From positions 1 to 7,018 of the forward strand of contig CANEUJ010000088.1 of NCBI GenBank assembly GCA_947441745.1: a stretch of 7,018 nucleotides of DNA, given 5' to 3'. Positions within the stretch are counted from its first letter, which is position 1, and each line of letters opens with the position of its first letter. This document shows, one piece after another, positions 1-5,728 of the stretch. The stretch is from Neisseriaceae bacterium. GTDB taxonomy: Bacteria; Pseudomonadota; Gammaproteobacteria; Burkholderiales; UBA11063. The notes beneath the pieces are model-generated. The model made no database searches. It saw nothing but the letters and a program-made list of their open reading frames with translations, and had not been told where the DNA came from. The translations under genes were made by a program, and so were the position numbers.

Positions 1-446
1 AGATTAGCTCCTGTTAGAGGAGATGCACCAAAAAAGCTAAAATGATCGGTTATTAGCATTATTTCACCCGCATTGTACTCGCGGTTAAGCGATCCAGCTG
101 CACAAGTGATAAATAGGGTATCTACACCTAAATTTTTCATTACTCGAACTAGCATGGTAGAGTCTTGCGGTGAATGACCTTCATATAGATGAAAGCGTCC
201 TTGCATCGTTATAAACTGTTTGTTGCCAATAGTACCTAAGATTAGGTTTCCAGCATGCGCAGGTGCTGATGCTCTTGGTAAATGAGGGATATCTGTGTAG
301 GGGATAGTTATTTTATCACTAATATTATTTACCAAGTCACCAAGACCGCTACCTAAAATAAGCCCAATTTTGGGTGCATGGACAATCTTTTCTTGTAGAA
401 AATCAGTAATTTCTTTAATCTTTTGGCTTAAACTAATTTCATTCAT
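1..446 (-). CDS. Purine nucleoside phosphorylase (PNP-I trimeric type), C-terminus cut by window edge
   Basis: The enzyme splits purine nucleosides with phosphate to free base and (deoxy)ribose-1-phosphate, a cytosolic purine-salvage step. The first 148 codons are present. They show the phosphate-binding loop LGSGLG (31-36), HAG (64-66), GRFHLYEG (83-90, with Arg84, His86 and Tyr88) and the AAGSLN segment (116-121), followed by an MLITDH block (130-135). These are the landmarks of the PunA/XapA/human-PNP family, and spacing from the start matches that family closely. The base-specificity residues lie further on, outside the window, so guanosine/inosine versus xanthosine preference cannot be read. 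The ATG at 446 lies inside the stop codon of the upstream acyltransferase gene (ATGA overlap), which suggests translational coupling and a shared transcript. One oddity is Cys115, where relatives usually have Asn (TNAAG). The family call is firm; the exact gene name is not. Confidence 0.93.
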   Translation of the reverse strand, partial: MNEISLSQKIKEITDFLQEKIVHAPKIGLILGSGLGDLVNNISDKITIPYTDIPHLPRASAPAHAGNLILGTIGNKQFITMQGRFHLYEGHSPQDSTMLVRVMKNLGVDTLFITCAAGSLNREYNAGEIMLITDHFSFFGASPLTGAN

Positions 447-1195
447 AAGTTATTTCCTATTAAACAATTATTTATCTGTTGATGCAAAAATCGTGCTAAT
501 TCATCTCGATTATTAAATTCTCCAGCATTAATTCGTGGTAATGTAGTTATTTTAACTAATATTCCATTTAGTGATAATGAATTTTTTATTGATTGCCATA
601 AAGTAGTATCACCTTCGTAAGTGGTTTTGGTGGTAAGCTCTCCATCCAAAGTATAGTATTGAATTACCAATGGAATAATAGTTGATTTGGCTATTATAGT
701 TGATTCGAGGAGTGATGATTTAAATGCTTGGAGTTGTAGACCATTACCAGTCTTGCCCTCGGGGAACAAGCCAATAGTAGCACCTTTTGATAATTCAGTA
801 CTTACTATCTTATTTATATGAACTAGATCACGCTTTCTTTCTCGATTAATAAAAATCGTCCCGCCACTTTTAACTAGCAGGCTTATTAGTGGCCATTTTT
901 TCATTTCTGCTCGTCCGATAAATGAAACGGAGTGTTTAGTATATAAAATTGGAATATCAAGCCATGAGATATGATTTGCAATAACCATGGCGTTTTTTTC
1001 GATATATGGGTTTTGGCTACCACCATCAATAATCTGTATGCCGATTATTTTTATATTACTAAAAGCCCACATTCTAATGAAGTTAATCCAGACAATATTA
1101 GGCAATATATAATAAAAAACAATTACTAATAATACACAAAAAATATTAAATATTAATAAAGATACTAAGCGTAATAGCATAATAAGCGTTGACAT
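443..1195 (-). CDS. PlsC-like lysophospholipid / 1-acyl-glycerol-3-phosphate acyltransferase
   Basis: This is a membrane-bound acyltransferase of the LPLAT/PlsC family, which moves an acyl group onto a lysophospholipid such as lysophosphatidate at the inner membrane. Numbered from the ATG at 1195 (250 aa), it has one hydrophobic N-terminal segment (about 3-31). The catalytic NHxxxxD box follows (His75, Asp80), then block II around INRERKRD (116-123), block III FPEGKTGNG (144-152) and block IV IIPLVIQY (173-180). Block III departs from the textbook FPEGTRS. Similar FPEGTT-type variants occur in OlsA-like lyso-ornithine-lipid acyltransferases, so the acceptor is uncertain. A TTG at 1198 directly precedes the ATG. 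The only SD-like AGG sits 9 nt from TTG and 12 nt from ATG, so the start could be either, a one-residue difference. It is the first gene of a two-gene unit with the phosphorylase, overlapping it by 4 bp. Confidence 0.9.
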   Translation of the reverse strand: MSTLIMLLRLVSLLIFNIFCVLLVIVFYYILPNIVWINFIRMWAFSNIKIIGIQIIDGGSQNPYIEKNAMVIANHISWLDIPILYTKHSVSFIGRAEMKKWPLISLLVKSGGTIFINRERKRDLVHINKIVSTELSKGATIGLFPEGKTGNGLQLQAFKSSLLESTIIAKSTIIPLVIQYYTLDGELTTKTTYEGDTTLWQSIKNSLSLNGILVKITTLPRINAGEFNNRDELARFLHQQINNCLIGNNL

Positions 1196-1219
1196 CAAGA
1201 ATTTTAACCTAATTATATT
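1189..1219 (+). promoter_or_regulatory. Candidate sigma70 promoter for the small ORF / phosphatase
   Basis: A perfect -35 hexamer TTGACA lies at 1189-1194. A -10-like TATATT lies at 1214-1219 with a long 19-bp spacer; ATTATA at 1212-1217 would give a 17-bp spacer but a poorer match. Transcription would start near 1226, about 23 nt before the AGGAG at 1249. The -35 overlaps the first codons of the divergent acyltransferase gene, so expression of the two sides may interfere. This is inferred from sequence only. Confidence 0.4.
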
Positions 1220-1233
1220 TAATCGATACCATT

Positions 1234-1242
1234 ATTGTAGCA
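1234..1242 (-). promoter_or_regulatory. Candidate extended -10 promoter for acyltransferase-phosphorylase operon
   Basis: Read on the minus strand this is TGCTACAAT, an extended -10 element (TGn plus TACAAT, 5 of 6 matches to TATAAT). No convincing -35 is seen, which is common for extended -10 promoters. The start would be near 1227, giving a leader of about 30 nt to the acyltransferase start. Confidence 0.45.
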
Positions 1243-1259
1243 TTTATTAGGAGTTAAGG

Positions 1260-1415
1260 ATGATGCCTGACAAATTTAATTATCAAAAATTTACCAGAAT
1301 GTTTTTTGGTGAATCTGTTACAATTAGCACTTCATTAATATTACATTGTACTTATGATAAAACTAAAAATACTTTTTGTATGCACTGGAAATATATGTCG
1401 TTCACCACTTGCTGA
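1260..1415 (+). CDS. Unrecognised small ORF (51 codons) with strong ribosome binding site
   Basis: I do not recognise this ORF. It opens with two consecutive ATG codons (1260, 1263) and encodes 51 residues beginning MMPDKFNYQKF, ending at TGA 1413-1415. An AGGAG at 1249-1253 lies 6 nt before the first ATG and 9 nt before the second, a stronger signal than that of any gene here except phaB. The last 62 bp overlap the phosphatase gene in another reading frame, so that part of the peptide is constrained by the phosphatase coding sequence. No signal peptide or clear membrane helix is seen, and there are three Cys residues, all in the part of the ORF after position 1340. It could be a regulatory leader peptide, a small protein, or chance. 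The phosphatase start has no visible SD of its own, which makes a leader role possible. Confidence 0.3.
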   Translation: MMPDKFNYQKFTRMFFGESVTISTSLILHCTYDKTKNTFCMHWKYMSFTTC

Positions 1416-1845
1416 GGCGGCACTTATTGATTATATTAAGAACTATAATTTAAGAGCTAATTTTGAAATAGACTCCTGCGGAACTTCAGCATATCATGTT
1501 GAGTCACAACCAGATGAACGTGCTATTGATGCCGCTTTGAAGCAAGGGATTTCTATTAATCATAAGGCACGCCAGATTACCCATGAAGATATGGCGTATT
1601 ATGATTATATTCTTGTTATGGATCATCTAAACTACGAAGATGTGATTAGTAATATGGAGAAAACAGTTGCTAGAAATAAGGTTTTTTTGCTTAGAAGCTT
1701 TGATCCTACGGTGACTGTAGATTATAATGTGCCTGACCCTTACTACGGCACACAAGAGGATTTTGATGATGTGCTAACCATCTGTAGGAATTCCGTAGAT
1801 GGTTTTATCAATTATCTTATTAGTGAAAATCAGATATCTATCTAA
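1354..1845 (+). CDS. Low-molecular-weight protein tyrosine phosphatase
   Basis: This is a cytosolic phosphatase of the LMW-PTP family (163 aa, the usual length), hydrolysing phosphotyrosine through a cysteinyl-phosphate intermediate. The P-loop CTGNICRS is at 10-17, with nucleophile Cys10, Arg16 and Ser17. The general acid is Asp128 in the DPYYG motif (128-132), which carries the paired tyrosines of the family. Relatives such as Wzb and Etp oppose tyrosine kinases that control capsule export. Here the neighbour across the convergent boundary is a nucleotide-sugar dehydratase, but no kinase is in view, so the substrate is unknown. The upstream frame is closed by TAA at 1336 and no other in-frame start fits, so ATG 1354 is preferred despite having no clear SD. 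The stop codon overlaps that of pbpG by 4 bp (CTAA, 1842-1845), tail to tail. Confidence 0.94.
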   Translation: MIKLKILFVCTGNICRSPLAEAALIDYIKNYNLRANFEIDSCGTSAYHVESQPDERAIDAALKQGISINHKARQITHEDMAYYDYILVMDHLNYEDVISNMEKTVARNKVFLLRSFDPTVTVDYNVPDPYYGTQEDFDDVLTICRNSVDGFINYLISENQISI

Positions 1846-2807
1846 CTGGTTTTTAGGACATAATTTTTAACCGCAATAGCATCTAATAATCTACCACTCT
1901 TACCAGAACTATTTAGAAATACCATTATAACTGGATGTTTGCCAACTAATGAATATAATACCAAGCAATGCCCAGCTTCATTTATAAACCCAGTCTTCGA
2001 TAAGGCAATCTGTAGTTTACCCCCTCTAACTAAAGCATCACTATTCATATAGTGATGGATATAGTTTTTACCGAGTTGCACATCAGCACCTTTAGTGGTC
2101 GTATCTGCCCGAATTAAATCATAAGCAAAAGCTGCCTGAACCATTTTGGCAAGATCTTCTGCAGTTGATTGGTTAGAATTAGTCAAACCTGTCGGATCAT
2201 AAAACTGGGTGTGGTTCATTCCAAGAGATAGTGCCTTTTCATTCATTTTTTTGATAAAAACTTTTATACCACCTGGGTATGCTGTTCTTCCTAGAGAAAA
2301 CGCGGCTCTATTTTCTGATGACATAAGTGCTAATAATAGTAAATCACGACGCCTTAACTGCATTCCAACCTGAAGTCTTGAAGAAGTGTTTTTTAGAGTA
2401 TCTATATCATCTGAAGATATGGTTACGTACTCATCAAGATCTACTCCTGAATCAAGTAATACCATGGCTGTCATTAGTTTAGAGATTGAGGCAATTGGTA
2501 GTTTGGTATAAGGATTTTTACTAACTAATATCTCACCAGTATTAGCATCAACTGCTAAAGCTGAATATGAATATAAACGTGGTTGATTAGCAACTGATTG
2601 CATATCTATCTTGCCCATCTTGACACTAGGGGCTGACGAATCTAAACCTTTTATTTCATTACTTGGCATAGTTAAGGCAACTGATGCTACTTGTGATGTA
2701 GCGTAGCTTTTAGTGTATTTATGGTGCTTTTTATGTTTGTGATTGTTAGCGTAGGTAGTATTTATAGTTAAACAAGCTACTAATGTATAAAGTAATGTTT
2801 TTTTCAT
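1842..2807 (-). CDS. pbpG: D-alanyl-D-alanine endopeptidase, PBP7-type (peptidase S11)
   Basis: This is a periplasmic penicillin-binding protein that cleaves the D-Ala-mDAP cross-links of peptidoglycan during wall remodelling. A signal peptide spans about 1-20 (MKKTLLYT..., hydrophobic core, TYA before the likely cut). The three active-site motifs are all present: SISK (Ser107 nucleophile, Lys110), SEN (164-166) and KTG (271-273). The blocks ASISKLMTAM, LLLALMSSENRAA, YPGG and AGHCLV match E. coli PbpG rather than the DacA carboxypeptidases. The length (321 aa) leaves no room for the C-terminal domain and membrane-anchoring helix of PBP5. Between signal peptide and catalytic domain lies a basic, His-rich stretch (21-36) and a Ser/Thr-rich linker to about 75. 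An AAGGA lies 5 nt before the ATG (2813-2819 region). It follows the dehydratase gene by 39 bp and probably shares its transcript. Confidence 0.93.
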   Translation of the reverse strand: MKKTLLYTLVACLTINTTYANNHKHKKHHKYTKSYATSQVASVALTMPSNEIKGLDSSAPSVKMGKIDMQSVANQPRLYSYSALAVDANTGEILVSKNPYTKLPIASISKLMTAMVLLDSGVDLDEYVTISSDDIDTLKNTSSRLQVGMQLRRRDLLLLALMSSENRAAFSLGRTAYPGGIKVFIKKMNEKALSLGMNHTQFYDPTGLTNSNQSTAEDLAKMVQAAFAYDLIRADTTTKGADVQLGKNYIHHYMNSDALVRGGKLQIALSKTGFINEAGHCLVLYSLVGKHPVIMVFLNSSGKSGRLLDAIAVKNYVLKTS

Positions 2808-2829
2808 GGCAGTCCTTTTGTCATGGGCA

Positions 2830-2835
2830 ATTATA
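2830..2835 (-). promoter_or_regulatory. Possible internal -10 for pbpG
   Basis: On the minus strand this is a perfect TATAAT between the dehydratase stop codon and pbpG. No -35 or TGn extension is visible, and in AT-rich DNA such hexamers arise by chance. If used, it would give pbpG a very short leader and expression independent of the upstream gene. Confidence 0.25.
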
Positions 2836-2846
2836 AGTAGTTATAG

Positions 2847-4721
2847 TTATTCAAAATCTTGAACAGTGCAATAGTCAGTTACTAGTTCTTTTAATATTTG
2901 TATAGCTAACTCGGTATTATATACTCTAAGGCTTTGGCTTAAGTTATCTATTTGTTGTTTTAGAGTGTCGTATTCTAAAAATTCTTCATTAGCTTTCATA
3001 ATCCTTGGGTGTTCAGTTTTGGTCGGATTATTGCCAATTAAAAGCTCTTCATATAGTTTTTCACCAGGACGTAAGCCTGTAAATTTTATTTCAATATCAC
3101 CATCTGAATTTGCGGCGTTTTTTAAAGTAAATCCGCTCAGATGTATCATGCGTGTTGCTAAATCAACTATTTTGACAGGTTCGCCCATGTCTAGAACAAA
3201 TACTTCACCGCCTTCTGCCATATTACTTGCTTGAATTACCAGCTCTACAGCTTCAGGTATGGTCATAAAAAAGCGAATTATTTTGGGGTGTGTAACTGTT
3301 AGTGGGCCACCATGTTTGATTTGCTCTCTAAATAATGGTACAACTGAGCCTGAAGAACCAAGTACATTGCCAAAGCGAACCATGGTAAATATTGTGTGGA
3401 TGCTTTTGCTATTAAATGCTTGAAGTACCATTTCAGCAATTCTTTTACTAGCACCCATTATATTAGTTGGACGAACTGCTTTATCAGTTGAAATTAATAC
3501 CATAGTATCTACTTTGTGTTTCATGGCATATGATGCAACTATGTAAGTGCCTATAACATTGTTTTTGATCCCAGATAGAGGGTTAAATTCAACGATTGGT
3601 ACGTGTTTATAAGCCGCAGCGTGATATATAGTATTTACCTTATAGTTCTTAATTACTGATTCAACTAGAGCATCATCACTGACTGAGCCTAAGATATCTA
3701 TTTTGGGTATATTAGGGAAGCTTAGTTTGAGTTGTCTATCTATTGTATAAAGTGCGAATTCTGAAACATCAAATAAAATTAATAATCTAGGATATAATGC
3801 GGCTATTTGGCGTGAAAGCTCAGCACCAATGGAACCCCCAGCACCAGTTACTAAAACAACTTTATCTAAAATATTATTTTGTAATAATTCAATATTAGTA
3901 GGTATTTGCTCTCTTCCAAGCAAATCCTCGATTTCAACTTCTTTTATATCACTAATAGTAACTTGACCACTAATTAGATCTGACATTCCTGGTAGAGTTT
4001 TTATTTGGATTGATAATGGTTCAATTAAGTTTATAATTTCACGCCTCCGAGAGTTAGTGGCTGAAGGAATGGCAAGTAAAAGTTGATGAATGTTATTACT
4101 TTTAATAATAGGGTTAAGATAAATTGGGTTATGTACAGTAACCCCTTTAATTGTAGAGCCCCACTTGGTTTTATCATCATCAAAAAAAGCGATTGGATTA
4201 TACTCGCAACCATTTTGAAGCACCATGCAAATTTGTACTCCAGCAGTCCCAGCACCATAAATAGCTACATTGGTTTTATTGCTAGAGCTAAAATTACGTA
4301 AAATACCACGTAAGACAAGTCTAGTACCACCAATATATGCTAGGGCAAATATCCAAAAGATTATAATCGAAGTCTTGGGGAATGAATAAATTTGTCCAAA
4401 GTGAATAATATTAACTAGAATTAGTACCGATAAACTAACCCCAAAAAAAACAATAGCAACTACTTTTTCATCAAAGTATTTTATAACGGCACGATATAAA
4501 CCAAAATAGATAAAAATAGGTATGGTCCATAAGGGGAGAGCAACAAATAACCATAAATGGTGGTCTAATTTATGATCCCAATTACCGCCAAGTCTAAGTA
4601 GAACTGAAGTGAATAAAGCTAGTGGCAACAAAATAAAATCCATACACAGTAATGCCTGTATATTTCGAGATTTTAATTGAGAAAAAGCACGAACTAAATA
4701 TTTTTTAAATTTTCGGTACAT
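2847..4721 (-). CDS. Membrane-anchored UDP-sugar 4,6-dehydratase (WbpM/PglF/CapD family)
   Basis: This is an inner-membrane polysaccharide-biosynthesis enzyme, most likely a UDP-GlcNAc 4,6-dehydratase making the 4-keto-6-deoxy intermediate for diNAc-bacillosamine, QuiNAc or FucNAc sugars. The 624 aa fall in three parts: four hydrophobic segments (about 23-43, 56-75, 87-107, 117-135); a first Rossmann domain with GAGTAG (156-161) and the AIPS...RRREI segment (218-229); and a C-terminal extended SDR domain with cofactor loop TGAGGSIG (292-299). The SDR domain has STDK (411-414) and MGASK (422-426), where Met replaces the usual catalytic Tyr, as in WbpM and PglF. Length and order match full-size WbpM-type proteins. 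It is the first gene of a likely two-gene unit with pbpG. No glycosyltransferases lie nearby, so the glycan served (O-antigen, capsule or protein glycan) is unknown. The SD is poor (AAGATATAAA before ATG). Confidence 0.93.
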   Translation of the reverse strand: MYRKFKKYLVRAFSQLKSRNIQALLCMDFILLPLALFTSVLLRLGGNWDHKLDHHLWLFVALPLWTIPIFIYFGLYRAVIKYFDEKVVAIVFFGVSLSVLILVNIIHFGQIYSFPKTSIIIFWIFALAYIGGTRLVLRGILRNFSSSNKTNVAIYGAGTAGVQICMVLQNGCEYNPIAFFDDDKTKWGSTIKGVTVHNPIYLNPIIKSNNIHQLLLAIPSATNSRRREIINLIEPLSIQIKTLPGMSDLISGQVTISDIKEVEIEDLLGREQIPTNIELLQNNILDKVVLVTGAGGSIGAELSRQIAALYPRLLILFDVSEFALYTIDRQLKLSFPNIPKIDILGSVSDDALVESVIKNYKVNTIYHAAAYKHVPIVEFNPLSGIKNNVIGTYIVASYAMKHKVDTMVLISTDKAVRPTNIMGASKRIAEMVLQAFNSKSIHTIFTMVRFGNVLGSSGSVVPLFREQIKHGGPLTVTHPKIIRFFMTIPEAVELVIQASNMAEGGEVFVLDMGEPVKIVDLATRMIHLSGFTLKNAANSDGDIEIKFTGLRPGEKLYEELLIGNNPTKTEHPRIMKANEEFLEYDTLKQQIDNLSQSLRVYNTELAIQILKELVTDYCTVQDFE

Positions 4722-4757
4722 ATTTTATATCTTGTTGACTATTTTATTAAGTCACAA

Positions 4758-4766
4758 ATTATAGCA
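4758..4766 (-). promoter_or_regulatory. Extended -10 promoter for the dehydratase-pbpG unit
   Basis: On the minus strand this reads TGCTATAAT, a perfect extended -10 (TGn plus TATAAT). The start would be near 4751, giving a leader of about 30 nt before the ATG at 4721. No good -35 lies at 16-18 bp. This is the best promoter match in the window. Confidence 0.6.
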
Positions 4767-4806
4767 TCTCTTAGAGTTTGTTTGTTGTACAATGCGTCAA
4801 ATTATG

Positions 4807-4819
4807 TTACTAACAGTAA
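4807..4819. repeat. Short inverted repeat TTACT-AAC-AGTAA
   Basis: Two 5-bp arms (4807-4811 and 4815-4819) flank a 3-bp spacer, about 50 bp upstream of the dehydratase promoter. The same GTTACT/AGTAAC words recur at 4858-4864 and 4885-4891. It could be an operator half-site pair, but short repeats of this kind are frequent in AT-rich DNA. Confidence 0.25.
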
Positions 4820-4827
4820 TTATTAAC

Positions 4828-4836
4828 TTATCCACA
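4828..4836 (+). other. Single perfect DnaA-box sequence (TTATCCACA)
   Basis: TTATCCACA matches the high-affinity E. coli DnaA box exactly. It lies in the non-coding gap between the DUF218 gene and the dehydratase promoter, about 65-75 bp upstream of that -10. No second box, AT-rich unwinding array, dnaA, dnaN or parAB is visible, so this does not look like an origin. It could be a DnaA-regulated promoter site or a chance match. Confidence 0.4.
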
Positions 4837-4857
4837 ACTCTATGCACATAAAATATG

Positions 4858-4891
4858 AGTAACTCTTTTAGTGGTATTAAATTCAGTTACT
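4858..4891 (-). repeat. Inverted repeat AGTAACT/AGTTACT over the end of the DUF218 gene
   Basis: Seven-base arms (4858-4864 and 4885-4891) are separated by 20 bp; the right arm covers the stop codon. Read on the minus strand the hairpin would sit just after the gene and be followed only by a weak CATATTTTATG, so it is a poor intrinsic terminator. It remains the only candidate for separating this gene from the dehydratase transcript. Confidence 0.25.
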
Positions 4892-5636
4892 TATATACAT
4901 AATAACCAACTATTTCATGATATATTGTTGATACTTGTTGCATAGCGTCAGCACTTGGTATCATTGATAAGCTCGGGATTATTGCATTTATATTACTATA
5001 GTAGTTTGTTGAAGCGGATGTTGGGTTTAAGCCATATTTTTTAAAAAGCATCATTGATCTTTGCATGTGATATGCCTCTGTTATCAAGATTATATTATGT
5101 ATATTTTTGTTTAATAATAATTTAGCAACAAACTCTGCATTTTCTTTTGTATTGCGCGAATCATTTTCTACGAGTATTGGGTTTTTAACACCAAACGAGT
5201 TTATAAGTACGTCTTTCATAACATCACCTTCACGAAATTTACCAGTATAACCACCTGAAGTAACTATGAGTTTTTTTGGGTGTTTTTTCGCTAGAAATGC
5301 TGTGTATTGAAGACGTATTAGAGTGCTTCTACTAACACTCACTCCTGATTCATACTCAAACCCATTGCCGTTTATGCCACCTCCAATCACTACGATAGCA
5401 TCATTTGCTTTTAACTGGCCAGCTATAAGGGGCGGAAGTTCTCGTGATTTAGTAAGTATATAAGCAGTTATGGGTAATGATTGTATATATAGTGAAAGTA
5501 TCCCAATAATTAAAATTGTAAAACCAGTTTTACGGAAAAATCGCAGTATCAGTAATCCAAGAATCATTGCTAATATTGAGTTTAATGGAGGAAATGCCAA
5601 AGATTGAAGTAAGCGATGCACAATAATTAATGACAT
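4887..5636 (-). CDS. DUF218 inner-membrane protein, YdcF/ElyC/SanA family
   Basis: The protein has 249 aa. Two N-terminal membrane segments (about 18-33 and 38-60) precede a DUF218 domain. The domain shows IVVIGGG (81-87), SGG (127-129), VENDSRNTKENA (156-167) and TEAYHMQRSMMLF (186-198), the family's signature blocks in their usual order. ElyC, the best-studied member with this layout, affects peptidoglycan precursor and envelope homeostasis in E. coli; the biochemical activity of the family is not settled. The surrounding pbpG and dehydratase genes fit an envelope role but do not prove one. Transcription is divergent from phaB across a 92-bp gap. The SD is weak (GAAAG about 5 nt before the ATG). 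Whether it is an ElyC or another YdcF paralogue cannot be told from the sequence alone. Confidence 0.88.
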   Translation of the reverse strand: MSLIIVHRLLQSLAFPPLNSILAMILGLLILRFFRKTGFTILIIGILSLYIQSLPITAYILTKSRELPPLIAGQLKANDAIVVIGGGINGNGFEYESGVSVSRSTLIRLQYTAFLAKKHPKKLIVTSGGYTGKFREGDVMKDVLINSFGVKNPILVENDSRNTKENAEFVAKLLLNKNIHNIILITEAYHMQRSMMLFKKYGLNPTSASTNYYSNINAIIPSLSMIPSADAMQQVSTIYHEIVGYYVYK

Positions 5637-5674
5637 AAAATCTTTCAGATATCTTAAAATGGGGTTCTGTGGTT

Positions 5675-5683
5675 AGTATATCA
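5675..5683 (-). promoter_or_regulatory. Candidate extended -10 promoter for the DUF218 gene
   Basis: On the minus strand this reads TGATATACT, TGn plus TATACT (5 of 6). The start would be near 5668, about 32 nt before the ATG. A second TATACT lies 16 bp further upstream (5691-5696) without the TG. The -35 region overlaps the phaB -10, so the two promoters are interleaved. Confidence 0.4.
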
Positions 5684-5692
5684 TATTTTGAG

Positions 5693-5698
5693 TATAAC
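5693..5698 (+). promoter_or_regulatory. Weak -10 candidate for phaB
   Basis: TATAAC (5 of 6) lies 36 bp before the phaB ATG. The hexamer 17 bp upstream, TGGTTA at 5670-5675, is a poor -35. Transcription would begin near 5705, only about 11 nt before the GGAGG. The phaB promoter is not convincingly located. Confidence 0.25.
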
Positions 5699-5715
5699 TT
5701 GCGTTAAGAAGTTTT

Positions 5716-5720
5716 GGAGG
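5716..5720 (+). promoter_or_regulatory. Strong ribosome binding site deciding the phaB start
   Basis: GGAGG lies 8 nt before ATG 5729. An in-frame TTG at 5714 runs into this site and has no SD of its own, so a call starting at 5714 would add five spurious residues. The ATG start also gives the N-terminus typical of PhaB, with the SxxVALVTGG strand beginning at residue 2. Confidence 0.85.
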
Positions 5721-5728
5721 ATAAACAA

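Noticed and set aside
1260..1845. Phosphatase gene as a frameshifted or programmed-frameshift extension of the small ORF
   Set aside because: The phosphatase is full length from ATG 1354, with its first beta strand (IKLKILFVC) intact. Joining the frames near the T-run at 1373-1377 would replace that strand with polar residues.
2965..3234. Plus-strand open frame of 89 codons
   Set aside because: It lies wholly inside the conserved SDR domain of the minus-strand dehydratase gene and has no recognisable motif or SD.
4031..4301. Two further open frames, one on each strand
   Set aside because: Both overlap the first Rossmann domain of the dehydratase gene, whose frame carries clear family motifs; they are by-products of AT-rich coding sequence.
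4722..4886. Chromosomal or plasmid replication origin around the DnaA box
   Set aside because: Only one box is seen, with no iterons, no AT-rich 13-mers in series and no replication genes nearby.
5714..5728. TTG 5714 as the phaB start
   Set aside because: This TTG overlaps the GGAGG that serves ATG 5729, and the five extra residues are not part of the PhaB fold.
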